Assembly: GCF_902506455.1 (NCBI RefSeq)
Contig: NZ_LR733844.1
Coordinates: forward strand, 2,427,866 to 2,491,865
DNA: 64,000 nt
Origin: Sphingomonas sp. 8AM
Lineage (GTDB): Bacteria; Pseudomonadota; Alphaproteobacteria; Sphingomonadales; Sphingomonadaceae
Direction: 5' to 3'
Shown here: positions 16,258-24,483 of the stretch, in pieces
Layout: the number at the start of each line of letters is the position of its first letter
How positions within the stretch are numbered: position 1 is the first letter of the stretch
The notes under the pieces: generated by a model
The model's database searches: none
What the model was told of the DNA's origin: nothing
What the model saw: only the letters and a program-made list of their open reading frames with translations
Program-made: the position numbers and the translations under genes

Positions 16258-18180
16258 TCATCGCGCGATCGTTGTCCCGATCAGGCCCGGCGCGTCGGCA
16301 ATGAAGCGGTCGAGGACGCCGTCGGCAATGCGGATCGGGCCATCGAAGCGCGTTGCGCCCGGGATCGTTCTCACCGCCGCAGCGTCGCCGGCCAGCCGGC
16401 GGGCGTCGGCGAAATAGCGCGCGGCGGCCGAGCTTGCCGCATCGGCGGCGGCGAGCCCGGCGGCGGTCTGTTGCAGCGCGCGGCCCCATAGCGCCAGCGC
16501 GTCGAACCACGGGCGCGCCTGTTCGACGAAGGTCGCGTCGGCCGCCCCGGCGCGGATCGTGTCGGGTGCGGCGGCAAGATCGTCGGCGACGCGGGTCAGC
16601 TCGGCGATTGCCTGCGTGCGGGTGGCGGCATCGCCGTTCGCCACTGCCTCACGAACCCGCGTCAGCACGGCATGGAGCCGCGGCGCCTGTTCCTGCCACG
16701 GCTGGCTGCCGAAGGTCGGCGCCATGTGCTGGGTGTCGAAGAAGGTCAGCAACGCGGCGGTCGCGCGTGCGTCGCCGCCGGCCAGCTCCCGCGCCGACCA
16801 ATGCCACGTCTGTTGCGCATCATAGGCTGTATCGTTCCACGCGAAGGCCAGCACGCCGGTGACCGCGACGCGGCTCGGCGCCTCCTGGTTCATCGGGTTC
16901 GACAGGATGCCGGTCAGCTCGCCCGCCAGCCCGGCTTCGCGGCGCGTGTAGGGTGCCATCAGCAACCGGCCGGTGGTCTGCGCATAATCGTTGACCGGAT
17001 AATTGTCCCACAACAGTGTCTTGCGCCCGAACGCCCGCGTCGCGGCCCTGGCGTCCGGGATCGAGATCGCAGGCGGCACGACATCGGTGCCGGTCCATTG
17101 CACCACCACCTTGGGATCAAGATCGTCGCGTAGCGCCGCCTTGTACGGCGTGTCCTTGGCGTCGTAATATTCGGTCGGCACCATGATGAGCGGTGGCGCC
17201 TTCGGGTCGCGGCGCGTCAAATCGGCCTGTACCGCGTTGAGCAACTGCGCCTGCGCCTTGCCGGCAGCGGCAGCGCCCGAGGGTCCAAACGCGGCCTGAT
17301 CGGCGTCGCAATTCCATTTCTTGTACTCGATATCGTCGAGCGCGACGTAGAAGCGGTGGATGCCGATCCCGCGCAGTGCGTCGAACTTGGTGCGCAACGC
17401 CTGCAGGTCGGCGGGTGCGGAGAAGCAGATCGTCGGCCCCGGCGAGATCGCATAGACGAAGTCGACATGGTTGCGTGCCGCCGCCGCCGCCAGCGTGCCG
17501 AGCTGCGTCAGCGTCGCCGCGGGATAGGCTTCGCGCCAGCGATCCCGCGCATAGGGATCGTCCTTGGGACTGTAGACATAGGTGTTGGCCTTCACCGTCG
17601 CGAGGAAGTCGAGATGGCGGGTGCGTTCGGCCATGGTCCACGGCTTGCCATAGAACCCCTCGATCGTGCCGCGCACCGGCATGGCGGGATGATCGCGGAT
17701 CATCAGCGCCGGGAGCGCGGGGCGCTGGACGAGCTGACGGAGCGTCTGCACCGCGTGGAACAGCCCGTCGCCGTCGCTGCCGGCCAGCGTGATCGTGTTC
17801 ACTGTCGGGGCAATGGTGATCGTGTAGCCTTCGCGCGCCGTGTCCGGCGTCTTGTCACCCAAAGCCGTCCGGACGAGTGTGGCATCGGCGAGGCCGAGGA
17901 CGATCTGGACCCTTGCCGGTACACGGTCGAGGCGGCGTGCGGCGGTGATCGTCTCGACGCCGGCGGCGCGAAGCACCTGCTCCGCGCGGGCGGCGGTGGC
18001 CGGGTCGGTGCCGGGCGCAGCGATCAGCACGACGTGGCGGCCGAGCGTCATCGTGCCGGCGCCGAGCGTCAGCTCGGCGGGCGCGGGGAAGATCGCCGGG
18101 CGCGTCGCGACCTGCGCGGCGAGCGGAGTGGGCGACAGGAGCGTGGCGGCCAGCAGGGGCAGGCCGATGCGGCGGGGCAT
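16258..18180 (-). CDS. Secreted GH84 beta-N-acetylglucosaminidase (hyaluronidase/O-GlcNAcase family)
   Basis: A 640-residue enzyme with a signal peptide ending near PLAAQ, an N-terminal GH20b-like alpha/beta domain (about 30-165), a GH84 TIM barrel (about 168-450) and a C-terminal helical domain. GH84 hallmarks are GFYGKPWT, YVYSPKDDPY, the catalytic Asp pair D282-D283 in ALDDIE, and WDNYPVNDY. It should release beta-linked GlcNAc by substrate-assisted catalysis, probably in the periplasm. ATG 18180 is preceded by GGAGAACGAC; the upstream in-frame extension lacks a signal peptide. It is convergent with the TonB receptor, which may supply its substrate. Confidence 0.92.
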   Translation of the reverse strand: MPRRIGLPLLAATLLSPTPLAAQVATRPAIFPAPAELTLGAGTMTLGRHVVLIAAPGTDPATAARAEQVLRAAGVETITAARRLDRVPARVQIVLGLADATLVRTALGDKTPDTAREGYTITIAPTVNTITLAGSDGDGLFHAVQTLRQLVQRPALPALMIRDHPAMPVRGTIEGFYGKPWTMAERTRHLDFLATVKANTYVYSPKDDPYARDRWREAYPAATLTQLGTLAAAAARNHVDFVYAISPGPTICFSAPADLQALRTKFDALRGIGIHRFYVALDDIEYKKWNCDADQAAFGPSGAAAAGKAQAQLLNAVQADLTRRDPKAPPLIMVPTEYYDAKDTPYKAALRDDLDPKVVVQWTGTDVVPPAISIPDARAATRAFGRKTLLWDNYPVNDYAQTTGRLLMAPYTRREAGLAGELTGILSNPMNQEAPSRVAVTGVLAFAWNDTAYDAQQTWHWSARELAGGDARATAALLTFFDTQHMAPTFGSQPWQEQAPRLHAVLTRVREAVANGDAATRTQAIAELTRVADDLAAAPDTIRAGAADATFVEQARPWFDALALWGRALQQTAAGLAAADAASSAAARYFADARRLAGDAAAVRTIPGATRFDGPIRIADGVLDRFIADAPGLIGTTIAR

Positions 18181-18259
18181 GTCGTTCTCCGGTACGCTAT
18201 TGGTATTAAGTGATGTCGTAGGAGGTTGCTCTCGCGGAGGCAATCGGGCCCGTTGCCGC

Positions 18260-18335
18260 GGTCATCCGGACTCGATCGAGGGCTCCGCTTCTTGCGTCTG
18301 TCGCCGGGAAGGTGCCCGGATCAAGTCCGGCGCGG
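18260..18335. repeat. Intergenic palindromic repeat, family B copy
   Basis: A degenerate family B unit: GGTCATCCGGACTCGATCG on the left and GGATCAAGTCCGGCGCGGCG on the right. It lies between rsmI and the GH84 gene, near the boundary of the inserted carbohydrate block. Confidence 0.65.
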
Positions 18336-18345
18336 CGGGGCGTGA

Positions 18346-19200
18346 TTACGCGTCTGTCTCGCCCTTCATTTCCAGCGCGCGGGCGTAGAGCGCTTTGCGG
18401 TCGACGCCGAATGCCTTGGCGACCTCGCCTGCCGCCTTGGAGGCGGGGAGGCGGGTGAGTGCTTCGGCGAGCGCCGCATCGGCGTCCTCGATCGCGGCGG
18501 GGGCGGGGGGCTCGGGCGGGGCGACGACGATGACGATCTCGCCCCTGGGCGGCGCATCGGCGTAGCGGGTGGCGAGCGTCGAGAGCGTGCCGGTGACCGC
18601 CTCCTCGAACCTCTTGGTGATCTCACGCGCCACGGCTGCCTCGCGGTCGCCGAGTCCGGCGGCGAGGGCCGCGAGGCAGGCAGACAGCCGCGGGCCGGAT
18701 TCGTAGATTACCAGGGTCGCGCGGATCGCCGCGACTTCGGCAATCGCGGTGGCGCGCGCCTGTTCCTTCGACGGCAGGAAACCGAGGAAGAAGAAGCGAT
18801 CGGTGGGCAGCCCGGCGAGCGTCAGCGCGGCGATGGCGGCGCACGGGCCGGGGATCGTCACGACCTGATGCCCCGCCGCGCGCGCATCGCGCACCAGCTT
18901 GTAGCCGGGATCGGAGATCAGCGGCGTGCCCGCGTCCGACACCAGCGCGATCACCTCGCTCGCCATCCGCGCGATCAGCTGCGGGCGGACATGCTCGGCA
19001 TTATGGTCGTGATAGGGGGTCATCGGACGTTTGGTGCCGATGTGGCGGAGCAATCCGGCGGTCACGCGCGTATCCTCCACGGCGACCACGTCCGCGCCCG
19101 CGAGCACCTCGGCCGCGCGGGGGGAGAGATCGCCGAGATTGCCGATCGGGGTGGCGACGATGTACAGGCCGGGGGTCAACGGGTTCACGGGAGTAGTCAT
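18346..19200 (-). CDS. rsmI: 16S rRNA (cytidine(1402)-2'-O)-methyltransferase
   Basis: A 284-residue tetrapyrrole-methylase-fold enzyme that methylates C1402 of 16S rRNA. Signature stretches are LYIVATPIGNLGDLSPRA, VEDTRVTAGLL, SDAGTPLISDPGY and TIPGPCAAIAAL. Length is typical. The ATG at 19200 overlaps by two bases the start of the divergent LpoA-like gene. In related genomes yraN and gshB usually follow directly; here the next same-strand gene is GH84. Confidence 0.97.
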   Translation of the reverse strand: MTTPVNPLTPGLYIVATPIGNLGDLSPRAAEVLAGADVVAVEDTRVTAGLLRHIGTKRPMTPYHDHNAEHVRPQLIARMASEVIALVSDAGTPLISDPGYKLVRDARAAGHQVVTIPGPCAAIAALTLAGLPTDRFFFLGFLPSKEQARATAIAEVAAIRATLVIYESGPRLSACLAALAAGLGDREAAVAREITKRFEEAVTGTLSTLATRYADAPPRGEIVIVVAPPEPPAPAAIEDADAALAEALTRLPASKAAGEVAKAFGVDRKALYARALEMKGETDA

Positions 19201-20401
19201 GGCAGAGGCGATCGGGCGTTCGCAATGGTCGAGCGCAATGTCGCGCGTCATCACGGTCGCGGGGGCGTTGTTGCTGGCGGCCTGTTCGACGGTGGTGCCG
19301 CGCGGGCCGGTGCAGCAGGCGCCGACCGCCCAACCGGCGCCGCCGCCGCGCGAAACCGCGCCGGAGGTGGTGACCGGGCTGCCACAGGACGCCGCGCGCA
19401 ACCGCGTCGCATTGCTGGTGCCGCTGACCGGCAGCAACGGCGGGGTCGGGCGCAGCCTTGCCAACGCCACGCAGCTCGCGCTGCTCGATACGCGCAACCA
19501 GCAGGTGCGGATCACCAGCTACGACACCGCGACCGGCGCGGGCGCTGCGGCGAGCCGCGCGATCCGCGAGGGCGCGCAATTGATTCTGGGGCCGTTGCTG
19601 GCCGAGGACGTCCGCGCGGTCGCGCCGATCGCGCGCGCCGCGAAGGTGCCGGTGCTGTCGTTCTCGAACGATACCGGCGTGGCGGGCAACGGTGCTTACG
19701 TGCTGGGCTATGCGCCCGCGCAGGCGATCGAGCGCGTCGTCGAATATGCGCGCGGGCGCGGGATCGACAATTTCGGCGGGATCGTCCCCAATGCGCTGTA
19801 CGGCAGCCGCGCGTCGACCGCGTTCCTGCGCGCGGTCGAGCAGGCCGGCGGGCGCGTCGTGGCGCTCCAGACCTATGACCGCGGGAGCGGTGCGCTGGGC
19901 AGTGCGGTGCAGCGGATGGCCAAGGATGCGCCGTTCGGCGCGGTGCTGGTCGCCGATAGCGCGGCGACCGCGACCGCGGCGGTGCCGCTGATCCGGCGCA
20001 ACAGCCCGTCGACGCAGATCCTCGGGACCGAGCTGTGGAATTCAGACGGCGCGTCGCGGTCGTCGGCGGTGCTGAACGGCGCGTGGTTCGCGAGCGTGCC
20101 GGACACCTTGTACCGCCAATATGCGCGCAATTATCGCACGCGCTTCAACGCCGCGCCGTACCGGCTGTCGAGCCTTGGGTACGACTCGGTGTTGCTGGTG
20201 GTGCGGATCGCGCGGGAGTGGCGTCCGGGCGCGCCGTTCCCCGAGAACCGGCTGCGCGACGCCGACGGCTTCGCCGGGATCGACGGCGCGTTCCGCTTCG
20301 GGCGCGACAATGTCGCCGAGCGCGCGCTGGAGGTGCAGGAAATCCGCGGCGGCGAGACGGTGACGGTGTCGCCGGCTCCGACCGGCTTCACCGGAAAATA
20401 G
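19199..20401 (+). CDS. Penicillin-binding protein activator, LpoA-like lipoprotein
   Basis: A roughly 400-residue protein with a lipoprotein signal (lipobox LLAAC), a proline-rich linker, and a type I periplasmic-binding-protein fold (NRVALLVPLTG, LILGPLLAEDVRAVAPIAR, VPVLSFSND). This matches the LppC/LpoA family that activates peptidoglycan synthases from the outer membrane. The start at 19199 has GGGAG five bases upstream; an in-frame ATG at 19238 would give a shorter, more canonical signal peptide. Head-to-head pairing with rsmI is a common arrangement for this family. Confidence 0.85.
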   Translation: MAEAIGRSQWSSAMSRVITVAGALLLAACSTVVPRGPVQQAPTAQPAPPPRETAPEVVTGLPQDAARNRVALLVPLTGSNGGVGRSLANATQLALLDTRNQQVRITSYDTATGAGAAASRAIREGAQLILGPLLAEDVRAVAPIARAAKVPVLSFSNDTGVAGNGAYVLGYAPAQAIERVVEYARGRGIDNFGGIVPNALYGSRASTAFLRAVEQAGGRVVALQTYDRGSGALGSAVQRMAKDAPFGAVLVADSAATATAAVPLIRRNSPSTQILGTELWNSDGASRSSAVLNGAWFASVPDTLYRQYARNYRTRFNAAPYRLSSLGYDSVLLVVRIAREWRPGAPFPENRLRDADGFAGIDGAFRFGRDNVAERALEVQEIRGGETVTVSPAPTGFTGK

Positions 20402-20448
20402 GCCGCGCGGGCTATGGCATGGCGGCGGTGGTCGTGTAGAGGATCGTG

Positions 20449-20967
20449 ATGCCGATCCTTACCGCCGTCACCCATGCCGATCTGATTGCCGATGTCCGGA
20501 CGCTCGCCGCGAAGATCGCGCGCGATACGACGTGGCGCCCCGACTGGCTCGTGGGGGTCGGACGCGGCGGGCTGGTCCCGGCGGTGTATCTGAGCCACGC
20601 GGCGGGGCTGCCGATGCAGTCGGTCGACTATTCGGCGCAGGACGACACCCGCGCCGCACCGGCGATCGAGCGGCTCGCAACGCTGACCCGCGAGGGGCAG
20701 AAGCTGTTGTTCATCGACGATATCAACGATTCGGGGCGGACGATCGCCAAGCTGCGCGGGCTGCTGGAGCAGGCAGGCGCGGTCGCCGGGGCGATGCGCT
20801 TTGCGACGCTGATCGACAATCGCGGCTCGGCGGCGAAGGTCGACCTTGCCGCACGGACGATCGACCGTTCGGTGACCAAGGACTGGTTCGTGTTCCCGTG
20901 GGAGGCGCTGGCGCCGGCGACCTCGATCGCGGCGGACGCCGCGGCGGTGCCGGAGCGGACGGCTTAG
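20449..20967 (+). CDS. Phosphoribosyltransferase (type I fold)
   Basis: A 172-residue PRTase. The PRPP-binding loop is LLFIDDINDSGRT (residues about 87-99), preceded by WLVGVGRGGLVPAVYLS, the usual substrate-hood strand. It resembles xanthine/hypoxanthine PRTases in length, but the base specificity cannot be read from sequence alone. It starts with ATG 20449 just after an in-frame GTG; GAGGA lies about 6 bases upstream. It follows the LpoA-like gene after 47 bp and may be cotranscribed. Confidence 0.85.
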   Translation: MPILTAVTHADLIADVRTLAAKIARDTTWRPDWLVGVGRGGLVPAVYLSHAAGLPMQSVDYSAQDDTRAAPAIERLATLTREGQKLLFIDDINDSGRTIAKLRGLLEQAGAVAGAMRFATLIDNRGSAAKVDLAARTIDRSVTKDWFVFPWEALAPATSIAADAAAVPERTA

Positions 20968-20975
20968 GCGTTTGA

Positions 20976-21009
20976 CGTCATTGCGAGCGTAGCTACGCCC
21001 GCAATGACG
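20976..21009. repeat. Family C palindrome, short copy
   Basis: CGTCATTGCGAGCGTAGC followed by TACGCCCGCAATGACG forms a compact hairpin. It lies between the convergent phosphoribosyltransferase and bactofilin-like genes, a plausible bidirectional terminator. Confidence 0.75.
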
Positions 21010-21018
21010 GACGCTCTT

Positions 21019-21261
21019 TCAGGGCAGCGTCACGATCCCCGTCACGTGCACGGTTGCGCCCTCGGCATGGACCGCGCCGTTGACGATGCCGGTGATCGTC
21101 ACCTCCGCGCCCGGCTCGGCGGTGACGTCGCCGCGCACCATGCCCGAGATCGTCACGCGGCAACCCGTCGCCACCGTGATATCCCCGCTGACGATCCCCG
21201 ATACGTCTGCATCGCTGTCGAGCCGGATCGCGCCGCTGATGATCCCCGCCAGATCCTTCAC
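21019..21261 (-). CDS. Small bactofilin-like beta-helical protein
   Basis: An 80-residue protein made almost entirely of short beta-helix repeats of the form GxIxGDVTxxxGxxVxIxG (for example SGIVSGDITVATGCRVTISG). This is the repeat style of polymer-forming bactofilins, but it is shorter than typical bactofilins and has no N- or C-terminal tails. Its ATG overlaps the stop of the upstream 2OG-Fe(II) oxygenase by four bases, indicating translational coupling. Function unknown. Confidence 0.6.
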   Translation of the reverse strand: MKDLAGIISGAIRLDSDADVSGIVSGDITVATGCRVTISGMVRGDVTAEPGAEVTITGIVNGAVHAEGATVHVTGIVTLP

Positions 21262-22226
21262 GGCTTGATGAGCCCGATCTCGACCAGCCGCTGGTGCAGA
21301 TAGCCATTGGCGGTGATCGGATCGGGATAGTGGTTCGGGTTCGCGGCGGTGATCGTCTGCGGCAGCGTCTCGATCAGGAAATCGGGCGCGGGGTGAAGGA
21401 AGAACGGCATCGAATAACGGGAATGGCCGCGGCGCTCGGGCGGCGGGTTGACGACGCGGTGCGTGGTCGAGGGCAGGACGTGGTTGGTCAGCCGTTGCAG
21501 CATGTCACCGACGTTGACGACCATCGCGCCCTCTGGCGGCTTGACCGCCAGCCACTGACCGGTGGCGCGGTCGAGCAGTTCGAGCCCGGCCTCTTCAGCG
21601 CCGAGCAGCAGGGTGATGAGGTTGATATCCTCATGCGCGCCGGCGCGCACGCCCTCCGCATCCGCCGGGATCGGCGGATAGTGGAGCAGGCGCAGCACCG
21701 AATTGCCGTCCTTCACCGCCGGGTCGAACCAGTCGGGCGCCAGGCCGAGATGCCGTGCGATCGCCGACAGCAGCCGGTCGCCGGCACGGTCGAAGGCGGC
21801 GAACAGCTCGATGAAGGTGTCACGAAACCCTTCGGGGCGCTCGGGCCAGATGTTCGGCGCCATCTCGCCCGCGTAGCGATGACCCTCCGGCAACTCGCGG
21901 CCGACGTGCCAGAATTCCTTGAGGTCGACGTGGCGCGCATCCTTGGCGATCTCGGTCTTGAACGGCGTATAGCCGCGCGCGCCGCCGCCGCCGGGCGTGT
22001 GATAGCGGCGCTTCTCTTCCTCGGGCAGCGCGAACAGCGCGGCGGTTTCCGCCCAGGCGCGGTCGATCAGCGGTTGCGGAACACCATGATCGGCGACAAT
22101 CGCGAAGCCGAACCGCTCGAACGAGCCGCCCAGCGCGGCGGCGAAGGCGTCGGGATCGCGCGCCTGATCGGCCAGGCTGAGCGTCGGGACGTCGGCGGTA
22201 TCGGGGGCGGCAGGGGTGTCGAGCAT
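21258..22226 (-). CDS. 2OG-Fe(II) oxygenase, isopenicillin N synthase family
   Basis: A 322-residue non-heme iron dioxygenase with the N-terminal DIOX_N region (FERFGFAIVADHGV) and a 2OG-FeII domain. Metal ligands are the HxD in GAHEDINLITLL and the distal His in STTHRVVNPP; RYSMPFFLHP supplies the 2-oxoglutarate-binding Arg-x-Ser. ATG 22226 is chosen because upstream sequence is divergent intergenic DNA. It is translationally coupled to a bactofilin-like mini-protein. The substrate is unknown. Confidence 0.88.
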   Translation of the reverse strand: MLDTPAAPDTADVPTLSLADQARDPDAFAAALGGSFERFGFAIVADHGVPQPLIDRAWAETAALFALPEEEKRRYHTPGGGGARGYTPFKTEIAKDARHVDLKEFWHVGRELPEGHRYAGEMAPNIWPERPEGFRDTFIELFAAFDRAGDRLLSAIARHLGLAPDWFDPAVKDGNSVLRLLHYPPIPADAEGVRAGAHEDINLITLLLGAEEAGLELLDRATGQWLAVKPPEGAMVVNVGDMLQRLTNHVLPSTTHRVVNPPPERRGHSRYSMPFFLHPAPDFLIETLPQTITAANPNHYPDPITANGYLHQRLVEIGLIKP

Positions 22227-22346
22227 GGGCAATCGTCCGTGATTCTGAACGTCATAGGTAAGCGTTACCGGCTCGGGACGCCAGCCGCCGGAACCGGCGG
22301 GGTGAGTCTGCCGTTCGTTCGCCGTAACGATGGGAGGAGCTGCGCG

Positions 22347-22685
22347 ATGGGCGGGCATCAGGTGTACGGTCAAGGCTCGGGCGACGACGGTTATGACGAG
22401 GAGGGTTATGACGAGAGTCAGCGCGCCGAAATCCTCGAGGCGACGCGCGACGGGCCGGGCGACGGGACGATCATCGTCGATCTCGATCCCGACATCGGCA
22501 GCGACGATGACGCTGAGGACGAAGACGAGCTGGTGATGACCGACGGTGAGGTCGCACGGCAGGACGGCGACGTCGACGCCGACGACGGCGATGTCGCCGA
22601 GGACGAGGTGCAGGCCGACTTCGACGACGGCAATGTCGCTGAGGACGATCTCGACGACCGCGACGATACCGCGCTGCGTCCCTGA
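22347..22685 (+). CDS. Small highly acidic hypothetical protein
   Basis: A 112-residue protein extremely rich in Asp and Glu, with an imperfect internal repeat (DGDVDADDGDVAEDEV and then FDDGNVAEDDL). There is no signal peptide or recognised domain. A very good ribosome binding site (GGGAGGAG, 22332-22339) precedes ATG 22347, which supports a real gene. It is divergent from the 2OG oxygenase. Low complexity makes homology calls unreliable. Confidence 0.55.
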   Translation: MGGHQVYGQGSGDDGYDEEGYDESQRAEILEATRDGPGDGTIIVDLDPDIGSDDDAEDEDELVMTDGEVARQDGDVDADDGDVAEDEVQADFDDGNVAEDDLDDRDDTALRP

Positions 22686-22742
22686 CACAAAACGGGAGCG
22701 GCCGATTGACCGCTCCCGTCCGGCCAGGCAGGATGGGCGGTA

Positions 22743-23240
22743 ATGCTGATCCTTGCAATTCTGCTTCAGGTCGCCGCTCCTGACGTGCCCGAACGGCGTT
22801 CGATCCTCGCACCGGTCGGCGACCAGCCTTGCGTCCGCACGACCGAGCGGAACGAAGTGGTGGTGTGCGCCGATCCCCTGCCGGCGCAGGCATTGCCCTT
22901 GCCAAACGAAGCGGAGTCGATCGGGCCGCGGCCGGTCAATCGCGATATGACCGGGATCGGTGCGCTACGGGCGGAGAGTGCGCCCTGTGCGGCACGGCTC
23001 GAAGGATGTCAGGTCGGCTTCAACATTCTCGGGCCGGCGGTAGCGCTCGTGCGTGGCGTCCAGAAGGCGGTCGCGCCAAGCAGCTGTTGCGAGCGGCCGG
23101 GCGAGGCGACCGATCCGTTGATGCTGATCGGCGACGCGGTGAAAGGCGTCGTGAAGGCCGGAAAACACAAGCCCGACTGGATGAGGCGCGTCGCGATCGA
23201 CCTCGACGATCCAGTGCTCGCGGGGCGGGTGCATCCCTGA
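22743..23240 (+). CDS. Hypothetical exported protein
   Basis: A 165-residue protein with a short hydrophobic N-terminus (LILAILLQVAA) that could be a signal peptide. It has six cysteines, including CVRTTE, CAARLEGC and the pair SSCCERP. I recognise no domain. It lies on the same strand 57 bp after the acidic protein gene. The composition and codon usage fit the genome. Confidence 0.5.
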   Translation: MLILAILLQVAAPDVPERRSILAPVGDQPCVRTTERNEVVVCADPLPAQALPLPNEAESIGPRPVNRDMTGIGALRAESAPCAARLEGCQVGFNILGPAVALVRGVQKAVAPSSCCERPGEATDPLMLIGDAVKGVVKAGKHKPDWMRRVAIDLDDPVLAGRVHP

Positions 23241-23368
23241 TGGAGAAAATTGTGCGTCACGATCCCGCGTCGCGTCGGGCCTGACACGGGGCCCTACTTC
23301 TCACGCAGGCGCAAAGAATAGATGCGATATCCCGATCAAGTCGGGACGGGGGCAAAGGATAGACCACC

Positions 23369-24391
23369 TCAGCGCAGTGGCGTCGACTCGCGCTCGACGA
23401 TCGCGTGCGGCACGATCATGTCGCTTGCCGCCTCGTCGCCGTCGCCGGTGCCGATCAGCCGTTCGGCGGCGCGGAACGCCATTTCCTCCGCGGGTTGTCG
23501 GACGGTCGTGAGCGGCGGCCAGATCCGCGCCGCCAGCGTGGTGTCGTCGAACCCGGTCACTGCGAGGTCGCGCGGCAGCACCAGCCCGTGGCGGTGCGCT
23601 TCGGCGATGACGCCGGCCGCCATATCGTCGTTGCTGCACATGATCGCATCAGGCCGGGTCGTGCCGGTCAGCAGCGCATGCGCGGCTTCCTCGCCCGAGC
23701 GGCGGTCGAATCGGCCCGCGATCACCAGCGCGGGATCCGCGGCGATCCCGTGTGCGGCGAGCGCGTCGTAATAGCCCTGCATCCGCGGCGCGCTGTCGGA
23801 ATGGCGGGGGTGGCCGGCGATCAGCGCGATCCGTCGATAGCGGCGCGCGATCAGCAGCGCGGTCAGCTCGGCCATGGCGGCGCGGTTGTCGATCCGCACC
23901 GTGGCGACGCCGGGCATGACATGGCCGGTCGCGATCGCGGCAACCGGTAGCGCGAGGTCGCGAAGTACGGGAGAGTCGCTCAGCAGCTCGGCAAAGGGCG
24001 GGACCAGCAACAGCGCGTCCGCACCGCCGCGTGCGAGCGAGCGCACGGCGGCCGCGGCGGCGTCGGGCGTACCCGGCGCTTCCTCATGGAGCAGCAATTG
24101 CAGCCCGCGCGCATTGGTGGCGCGTAGCGCGCCGACCAGAATCGCATCAAGGAACGGCGCGCGCGCGCCGCTGTAGAGCAGCCCGACGGTGGTGGCGCGG
24201 GCGCGCGCGAGCCGGCGCGCGACGACGTTGGGGACATAACCGAGTTCGGCGACCGCCGCATGGACCGCGGCGACCGTTGCAGGGCTGGCGCGTCCTGCCC
24301 GATTGATCACGTTGGAGACGGTCATCGCCGACACGCCGGCGCGCTCGGCGACCGCGCGGATCGTGACGCCCTGCCGGCGACGCTCGCTCAT
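23369..24391 (-). CDS. LacI family transcriptional regulator (second)
   Basis: A 340-residue LacI repressor with helix-turn-helix VTIRAVAERAGVSAMTVSNV and a sugar-sensing domain (GYYDALAAHGIAADPALVI, GFDDTTLAARIWPPLTTVRQP). It is the last gene of the sugar-oxidation locus on the same strand and is the obvious candidate regulator of it. Two short palindromes in that locus (29864-29875, 31378-31391) are candidate operators; neither has been tested. Confidence 0.93.
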   Translation of the reverse strand: MSERRRQGVTIRAVAERAGVSAMTVSNVINRAGRASPATVAAVHAAVAELGYVPNVVARRLARARATTVGLLYSGARAPFLDAILVGALRATNARGLQLLLHEEAPGTPDAAAAAVRSLARGGADALLLVPPFAELLSDSPVLRDLALPVAAIATGHVMPGVATVRIDNRAAMAELTALLIARRYRRIALIAGHPRHSDSAPRMQGYYDALAAHGIAADPALVIAGRFDRRSGEEAAHALLTGTTRPDAIMCSNDDMAAGVIAEAHRHGLVLPRDLAVTGFDDTTLAARIWPPLTTVRQPAEEMAFRAAERLIGTGDGDEAASDMIVPHAIVERESTPLR

Positions 24392-24426
24392 CGCGAAGCC
24401 CCGCGCCGTCCGTCACCACGCCTTTC

Positions 24427-24449
24427 GCGGGTGGAGCACCTCCACCCGC
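24427..24449. terminator. Strong hairpin between GMC gene and lacI
   Basis: Perfect 10-bp stem GCGGGTGGAG / CTCCACCCGC with a CAC loop. It lies between the end of the GMC oxidoreductase gene and the LacI gene downstream. There is no U-run, so it may slow or attenuate rather than terminate, or act as an RNA 3' end protector. Confidence 0.45.
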
Positions 24450-24483
24450 CCGGGTGCGATGACGGCGGCGGCAAGGCGCGGCC

